NCBI GenBank assembly: GCA_946480245.1
Contig: CAMLIZ010000142.1
Coordinates: forward strand, 1-12,066
DNA: 12,066 bases
Direction of reading: 5' to 3'
DNA from: an uncultured Pseudomonadota bacterium
GTDB taxonomy: Bacteria > Pseudomonadota > Gammaproteobacteria > Burkholderiales > Burkholderiaceae
How positions within the stretch are numbered: position 1 is the first letter of the stretch; every line of letters starts with the position of its first letter. Of the stretch, positions 6,537-12,066 are shown piece after piece. A program made the position numbers and the translations under genes. Under the pieces are notes generated by a model. That model saw nothing but the letters and a program-made list of their open reading frames with translations. It made no database searches and was not told the DNA's origin.

Positions 6537-7172
6537 TCACGACTGAACGAGCGGAAAGGCGTCGCACCAGCGGTTCACGGCGCACTCCAGGCATAGCGGT
6601 TTTCGTGCCTGACATACATAGCGCCCATGCAGGATGAGCCAGTGGTGCGCGTCCACCTTGTACGCCGGGGGCACCCGCCGCAGCAGCAAGGTTTCCACCT
6701 CGAGAGGCGTGTCTCCGGGGGCCAGTCCGGTCCTATTGCTGACGCGGAACACGTGCGTGTCCACGGCCATGGTCGGTTCGCCGAAGGCTACGTTGAGCAC
6801 GACATTGGCGGTCTTGCGGCCCACGCCGGGCAACGCCTCCAGCGCCTCGCGGCGGCGCGGCACCTGCCCGCCGTGCTGCTCGATCAGGATGCGGCAGGTG
6901 GCGATCAGGTTCTTGGCCTTGGTGCGATACAAGCCGATGCTCTTGATGTACCCGGCCAGTCCTTCTTCGCCGAGCGCGAGGATGGCTGCAGGCGTATTGG
7001 CCGCCGGGAACAGCCGGCGCGTGGCCTTGTTGACCCCGGCATCAGTGGCCTGGGCCGATAGCAGTACCGCGGCCAGCAACTCGAACACGCTCGTGTACTC
7101 GAGTTCGCTCGCCGGCTGCGGGTTGGCTGCCTTGAGTGTGGCGAAGAAGGGCTCGATGTCGGCGGCCTTCAT
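6537..7172 (-). CDS. nth: Endonuclease III (DNA glycosylase/AP lyase)
   Basis: 211 residues, the same length as E. coli Nth. It is a bifunctional base-excision repair enzyme that removes oxidised pyrimidines and cuts the abasic site. The helix-hairpin-helix [12 protein letters not shown] (114-125) carries catalytic K120; the VDTHVFR motif (137-143) carries catalytic D138. The [4Fe-4S] cluster ligands C187, C194, C197 and C203 fit C-x6-C-x2-C-x5-C. All these residues fall at the same numbers as I recall for the E. coli enzyme. The ATG at 7172 overlaps the TGA of the upstream ferredoxin gene (ATGA), implying coupled translation. Confidence 0.97.
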   Translation of the reverse strand: MKAADIEPFFATLKAANPQPASELEYTSVFELLAAVLLSAQATDAGVNKATRRLFPAANTPAAILALGEEGLAGYIKSIGLYRTKAKNLIATCRILIEQHGGQVPRRREALEALPGVGRKTANVVLNVAFGEPTMAVDTHVFRVSNRTGLAPGDTPLEVETLLLRRVPPAYKVDAHHWLILHGRYVCQARKPLCLECAVNRWCDAFPLVQS

Positions 7173-7849
7173 GCGGACGCGTCTCGCTTGGCACGGGCGC
7201 GCGCCAGCGCGGCTTCGATGATGGCGCGCTTGCGCTGCAGCACGTCAGGGTCGGTGTGGCGGGATGCGGCGGCAACGTCGGCGAGCTTGGCTTCGGCCTT
7301 GGCCATCAGGCGCTCTTCGTTCTCCCGCCGTGCGCGCGCGCTGCGCAACTGATGGAACGCATAACGTTCGCGGGCCTGCTGCGCCTGCTCCTCGCCCCAA
7401 GCAGCCCATCCTGTGCGATCCCCGCTTGCATTGACCAGCGAGATGCAATCGATCGGACAGGCCGGGATACACAGCTCGCAGCCGGTGCACAGGTCGTCGA
7501 TCACGGTGTGCATCTGCTTGGGCGCGCCGACGATGCAGTCGACCGGGCAAGCCTTGATGCAAAGCGTGCAGCCGATGCACCAGGTTTCGTCGATCAGTGC
7601 GCGGCGCAGCGGGCCTTCGTCGCCGTGCTTCGGGTCCAGCGGGAGCGGCGCCCTGCCGGTCAGGGTCGCCAGACGGGCGACACCTTCCGCACCCCCTGGC
7701 GGGCACTGGTTGATCTGCGCTTCGCCCGCCGCCAGCGCCTGTGCATAAGCTCGGCAATCGGCATAGCCGCAGCGCGTGCACTGCGTCTGCGGAAGGGCGG
7801 CGTCGATGGCGTCGACGCGGGAGGGGTCGAAAGCGGGGGTGGAATGCAC
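7169..7849 (-). CDS. RnfB/RsxB-like polyferredoxin, stand-alone
   Basis: About 226 residues from a GTG start at 7849. It has an N-terminal [4Fe-4S] domain with C24, C27, C32 and C49 ([14 protein letters not shown]), then two ferredoxin clusters, [12 protein letters not shown] (C91, C94, C97, C101) and [12 protein letters not shown] (C121, C124, C127, C131), then a charged helical tail of about 80 residues. RnfB/RsxB is the ferredoxin subunit of a membrane electron-transfer complex, but this protein lacks the N-terminal membrane anchor and no other rnf/rsx subunit is in the window. It is likely a soluble electron carrier. A second GTG at 7879 would overlap the end of phaZ by 23 bases; 7849 lies 7 bases after the phaZ stop and leaves a typical N terminus, but its ribosome site is poor, so the start is uncertain. 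Overlaps nth by four bases. Confidence 0.88.
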   Translation of the reverse strand: MHSTPAFDPSRVDAIDAALPQTQCTRCGYADCRAYAQALAAGEAQINQCPPGGAEGVARLATLTGRAPLPLDPKHGDEGPLRRALIDETWCIGCTLCIKACPVDCIVGAPKQMHTVIDDLCTGCELCIPACPIDCISLVNASGDRTGWAAWGEEQAQQARERYAFHQLRSARARRENEERLMAKAEAKLADVAAASRHTDPDVLQRKRAIIEAALARARAKRDASA

Positions 7850-7856
7850 CCCGGAA

Positions 7857-9164
7857 TTATCCCCTCGCGCTTCGCCCACGCGCCTTCGGCGCTACCGTGG
7901 GCGCGGCCTCGCGCTCCGCCTGAGGCCGGTGGAAGCGGGCAATGAAGCTGCGCACCTCTGGGTACACCTTCTCTCGCCAGCGACGACCCGAGAAGATGCC
8001 GTAGTGGCCGGCACCCTCCACGTCGTAGTGAAACTGCCGGTCGTGCGCAATGCCTGTGCACAGCGCATGCGCAGCCTCGGTTTGGCCGGCGCCGGAAATG
8101 TCGTCCAGCTCGCCCTCGACCGTCAGCAACGCGGTTCTTTCGATGTCCTGCGGCCGCACCAGTTCGCCGCGCACATGCCAAGTACCGCTGACGAGCGCGA
8201 AGTCCTGGAACACGGTCTTGATCGTGTCCAGGTAGTACTCCGCGGGCATGTCCAGCACGGCGTTGTATTCGTCGTAGAACTTGCGATGCGCGTCCACACT
8301 TTCCTCGTCGCCTCGCACGAGGTCGAGGAAGTAGTCGTAGTGCGAGCTCACATGGCGATCCGGATTCATCGCGACGAAGCCGGTGTGCTGCAGAAAGCCG
8401 GGATAAACGCGACGGGTCGCGCCGGGATAGTTGGGCGGCACGCGGTAGATCACGTTGTTCTCGAACCACTCATGGCTCTTGTTCATCGCGAGGTTGTTTA
8501 CCGCGGTCGGCGAGCGCCGGGCATCGATGGGGCCGCCCATCATCGTCATCGTCTGCGGTGTGCGTTCGCCGCGGCTGGCCATCAGCGAAATCGCGGCCAA
8601 CACGGGCACGGTGGGCTGGCATACCGAAATCACATGGACGTCCGCGCCGATGTGGCGGATGAACTCCTGCACGTACTCCACGTAGTCATCGAGATGGAAC
8701 GGGCCCTGGTCGAGGGGGACCATGCGCGCATCGGTCCAGTCCGTGATGTAGACCTTGTGATGCTGCAACAAGCTCTTGACCGTGTCGCGTAGCAGCGTGG
8801 CGTGGTGCCCGGAAAGCGGTGCCACCACCAGCACCGTCGGTTGCGCCTTCATCTCGGCCAGCGCCGGGGCGTTGTCCGTGAAGCGCTTGAAGCGCAGCAA
8901 GCGGCAGAACGGTTTGGTCAGCGCCACCTGCTCCTGCACCGCCACCTGCAGACCCGCAACGGTGGCAGAGGTGATGTGGAACTCGGGCTTCTCGTACTCC
9001 TTTGCCAGTCGGTGCATCAGGTCGAAGCTGGCGGAGATGCGCTGCGCCATCGGCGTATGCGCAAATGGCGAGAGCGGGTGGTTGTACAGCTTGGAGGACG
9101 CGCTGGCGAACTCGGCAAACGGCGACATCAGCGCGCGTTGGGTCTCATACAACTGGTACAGCAT
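7857..9164 (-). CDS. phaZ: Intracellular polyhydroxybutyrate (PHB) depolymerase
   Basis: 435 residues. It hydrolyses stored amorphous PHB granules in the cytoplasm to release 3-hydroxybutyrate units. The nucleophile is a cysteine in a lipase-box-like SVCQPTV (C182), as in Ralstonia PhaZa1, with D354 in GELDDISG and H387 in EGAGHYGIF completing the triad; all three sit one residue earlier than the published Ralstonia positions as I recall them (183/355/388). No signal peptide, consistent with the intracellular type. About 20 residues at the C terminus (from Q415) form an Ala/Arg-rich basic tail beyond the usual end. The ATG at 9164 has a strong ribosome site (GGGAGAGAGA, 6 bases upstream). It is first in the minus-strand gene run; the ferredoxin gene follows at once. 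Confidence 0.95.
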   Translation of the reverse strand: MLYQLYETQRALMSPFAEFASASSKLYNHPLSPFAHTPMAQRISASFDLMHRLAKEYEKPEFHITSATVAGLQVAVQEQVALTKPFCRLLRFKRFTDNAPALAEMKAQPTVLVVAPLSGHHATLLRDTVKSLLQHHKVYITDWTDARMVPLDQGPFHLDDYVEYVQEFIRHIGADVHVISVCQPTVPVLAAISLMASRGERTPQTMTMMGGPIDARRSPTAVNNLAMNKSHEWFENNVIYRVPPNYPGATRRVYPGFLQHTGFVAMNPDRHVSSHYDYFLDLVRGDEESVDAHRKFYDEYNAVLDMPAEYYLDTIKTVFQDFALVSGTWHVRGELVRPQDIERTALLTVEGELDDISGAGQTEAAHALCTGIAHDRQFHYDVEGAGHYGIFSGRRWREKVYPEVRSFIARFHRPQAEREAAPTVAPKARGRSARG

Positions 9165-9226
9165 CAGAAGTCTCTCTCCCGGTCAGGACGGTTGGGGCGT
9201 TGGCCCTGCGACTGTCGCACGAAGAT

Positions 9227-9242
9227 TTGTGCAGTGCAACAA
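9227..9242. promoter_or_regulatory. TGCA-rich imperfect dyad upstream of phaZ (candidate PhaR site)
   Basis: The plus strand reads TTGTGCAGTGCAACAA: TTG-TGCA and TGCA-ACAA are arms of an inverted repeat around a central G, with one extra A in the right arm. PhaR, the PHA-responsive repressor, binds TGCA/CTGC-rich dyads near phasin and PHA genes in alpha- and betaproteobacteria. Assignment is by similarity of type and by position before phaZ only. Confidence 0.35.
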
Positions 9243-9305
9243 GATTGCTTTACTCGTAGATCTTGCCGGTTTGCGGCTCTGCACCATAGCGAGAAAACAC
9301 GTAGC

Positions 9306-9317
9306 GAACGGTCGTTC
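9306..9317. promoter_or_regulatory. Palindrome GAACG-GT-CGTTC, operator-like
   Basis: Perfect five-base arms around a two-base centre, about 145 bases upstream of phaZ. Short palindromes of this geometry are typical of TetR-family operators. The cognate regulator is unknown, and the site could be chance in a region this size. Confidence 0.3.
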
Positions 9318-9360
9318 TCTTAGTGAACTCCGATCCGGCGTGACGCTTTGCAGGCATTCG

Positions 9361-9390
9361 GCAATAAAAAAGCCCGGTCAGGCCGGGCTT
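9361..9390 (-). terminator. Rho-independent terminator of tyrB
   Basis: On the minus strand, AAGCCCGG and CCGGGCTT (9383-9390 and 9370-9377) form an 8-bp stem over a five-base loop, followed by TTTTTATTGC. It begins 20 bases after the tyrB stop. This is the clearest intrinsic terminator in the window and separates tyrB from the phaZ transcription unit. Confidence 0.9.
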
Positions 9391-9410
9391 GGAAGAGAGG
9401 CGGGGCTTGC

Positions 9411-10607
9411 TCAAAGCACTTTCGCGATCGCCGAGACGACGTAGTCGATGTTCTTGGTGTTCAGCGCAGCCACGCAAATGCGTCCCGAATCCACGCCGTA
9501 CACACCGAACTCATTGCGCAGGCGCTCCATCTGGGCCTTGCCGAGACCGGAGTAGCTGAACATGCCTTGCTGGCGCGCGACGAACCCGAAGTCCTGCGGC
9601 ACGCCCGCGGCGGCGAGCTTGGCCACCAGTTCTCCGCGCATGTGCTTGATGCGCACGCGCATGGCCGCCAGTTCCTCCTCCCACATGGTGCGGAGCGCGG
9701 GCGTCTGCAGCACGGTGGCCACCACCGCGGCGCCGTGCGTCGGGGGATTGGAGTAGTTGGTTCGGATGACGATCTTCAGCTGGCTGAGCACGCGGGTCGC
9801 TTCGTCTTTGCTGGCGCACACCACGCTGAGGGCGCCGACGCGCTCACCATAGAGGGAGAAGCTCTTGGAGAACGAGGTGGCCACGAAGAAGTCCACGCCG
9901 GCCGCGAGGAACTGGCGCACCGCCTCGCCGTCCTGCGCGATGCCTTCACCGAAGCCCTGGTAGGCCATGTCGAGGAATGGGACCAGACGGGCATCCTGGC
10001 AGGCACGCACCACCTGCGCCCATTGCTCAGGCGACAGGTCGTAGCCGGTCGGGTTGTGGCAGCATGCATGCAACACGACGATGGTGCCGGCCGCTGCGCT
10101 GCTCAGCGCGGACAGCATGCCTTCGAAATTGACGCCCCGTTGTGCGGCGTCGTAGTACGGATAGGTGGCCACCGGGAAACCGGCGTTGGCGAACAGTGCC
10201 CGGTGGTTCTCCCAGCTGGGGTCGCTGATCAGCACCTGCGCCGAGGGGCTGAGGCGCTTCAGGAAATCCGCGCCCACCTTCAGGGCGCCGGTGCCGCCCA
10301 GCGCCTGCACCGTGGCCACGCGGCCGGACTGGACCGGTTCGCTGTCGGCCCCAAATACCAGGCCTTGCACCGCTTTGTCATACGCCGCGATGCCGTCGAT
10401 AGGCAGGTAGCCGCGCGCCTTGGGCGCCTCCAGCATCTGCTTTTCGGCGGCAGCCACGCATTGCAGCAGCGGAAGCTTGCCGTTGTCGTCGTAGTACACC
10501 CCCACACCCAGGTTCACCTTGGCGGGGTTCGGATCGGCGTTGAACTGCTCGTTCAGACCCAGGATCGGGTCGCGCGGGGCCATTTCGACGGCGTCAAACA
10601 GCGACAT
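9411..10607 (-). CDS. tyrB: Class I aspartate/aromatic amino acid aminotransferase
   Basis: 398-residue cytoplasmic PLP enzyme of the aspartate/tyrosine aminotransferase type. Visible active-site features: the glycine-rich GGTGALK (104-110), HNPTG with N186, D213-x-x-Y216 (DMAYQGFG), the PLP lysine K248 in SFSKSFSLYGERVG, and the substrate-carboxylate arginine R376 in SGRICV. It transfers amino groups between aspartate or aromatic amino acids and 2-oxoglutarate. Whether it is mainly aspartate- (AspC) or aromatic- (TyrB) specific cannot be read from sequence, so the symbol is the one commonly used beside uvrB in this order. The ATG at 10607 has AAGAG about 6 bases upstream; a TTG at 10628 is less likely. 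Divergent from uvrB and closed by its own terminator. Confidence 0.93.
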   Translation of the reverse strand: MSLFDAVEMAPRDPILGLNEQFNADPNPAKVNLGVGVYYDDNGKLPLLQCVAAAEKQMLEAPKARGYLPIDGIAAYDKAVQGLVFGADSEPVQSGRVATVQALGGTGALKVGADFLKRLSPSAQVLISDPSWENHRALFANAGFPVATYPYYDAAQRGVNFEGMLSALSSAAAGTIVVLHACCHNPTGYDLSPEQWAQVVRACQDARLVPFLDMAYQGFGEGIAQDGEAVRQFLAAGVDFFVATSFSKSFSLYGERVGALSVVCASKDEATRVLSQLKIVIRTNYSNPPTHGAAVVATVLQTPALRTMWEEELAAMRVRIKHMRGELVAKLAAAGVPQDFGFVARQQGMFSYSGLGKAQMERLRNEFGVYGVDSGRICVAALNTKNIDYVVSAIAKVL

Positions 10608-10726
10608 GCAAGCTCTTTCTGAGGACAAGGGTGGGAGCGGAAGGCGCGAGGTGCGGACTGCGCTAACCTGATCGGTTCACCGCGTGTACGCCGCCGCAAT
10701 TTTAGTCACACCTCAGGGAAATCCCG
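10608..10726. promoter_or_regulatory. Divergent tyrB-uvrB intergenic region
   Basis: The 119 bases between the divergent starts must hold both promoters. The uvrB ribosome site (AGGGAA, ending about 7 bases before the ATG) is clear. TTCACC (10677-10682) is a possible -35 for uvrB, but the -10 positions 17 bases on (ATTTTA) match poorly. No LexA box (CTG-N10-CAG) was found. Confidence 0.4.

Positions 10727-12066
<1,340 letters not shown>

Larger units (their letters stand above)
9165..9363. other. phaZ upstream region
   Basis: This stretch between phaZ and the tyrB terminator has no supported gene. It should carry the phaZ promoter on the minus strand. I found no sigma-70 pair that matches well. 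Two dyad-like sites, listed separately, lie about 65 and 145 bases before the phaZ start. Confidence 0.5.

Noticed and set aside
9250..9477. 75-codon minus-strand frame across the end of tyrB and its terminator
   Set aside because: Starts inside tyrB, runs through the intrinsic terminator hairpin, and shows no family features.
9348..10622. 424-codon open frame opposite tyrB
   Set aside because: Antisense to a clear PLP aminotransferase and spanning the tyrB terminator; composition is typical of a shadow frame.

Overview
The window is GC-rich and tightly packed, and its gene content and order point to a betaproteobacterium of the order Burkholderiales. The markers are a cytoplasmic PHB depolymerase of the Ralstonia PhaZ type, a stand-alone RnfB-like ferredoxin beside nth, a zapB-zapA-6S RNA-EVE gene block, and tyrB divergent from uvrB. 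No transposase, integrase, tRNA, CRISPR array or phage gene is visible. This is an ordinary chromosomal backbone segment; genus is not assignable by eye.

Region 1 (1-2702, minus strand) is the assimilatory nitrite reductase operon. It holds nirB, complete at 99-2555, and the first 17 codons of nirD, running off the left edge. The nirB upstream region carries the most informative regulatory structure in the window. A sigma-54 -24/-12 promoter (2687-2702) places the transcript start next to two successive hairpins, each with a six-base loop having A at position 1 and G at position 4. That is the signature of the RNA bound by ANTAR antiterminators such as NasR/NasT. The operon therefore looks doubly controlled, by nitrogen limitation (sigma-54) and by nitrate/nitrite (ANTAR).

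Region 2 (2703-4738) has a plus-strand PAS-coiled coil-GGDEF protein whose active-site motif is destroyed (DEMSF) while the inhibitory c-di-GMP site (RxxD) is kept. It converges with a minus-strand TauE/SafE anion exporter.

Region 3 (3923-9164, all minus) reads, in transcription order, phaZ, rnfB-like ferredoxin, nth, iron-permease-family membrane protein, zapB-like, zapA, 6S RNA (ssrS), EVE-domain protein and tauE. Stop/start overlaps (ATGA between rnfB and nth, ATGA between zapB and zapA, TGATG between EVE and tauE) show translational coupling. The 6S RNA is supported by a near 20-bp closing stem, an apical stem and the conserved 3' hairpin.

Region 4 (9165-12066) holds the phaZ promoter region with two candidate operators, a strong intrinsic terminator, tyrB on the minus strand, and uvrB on the plus strand running off the right edge.

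Most genes are well-known families. The items worth a second look are the nirB leader, the degenerate GGDEF protein, the orphan rnfB-nth pair and the unexplained palindromes near phaZ and nirB. I did not find evidence for a wholly new system.
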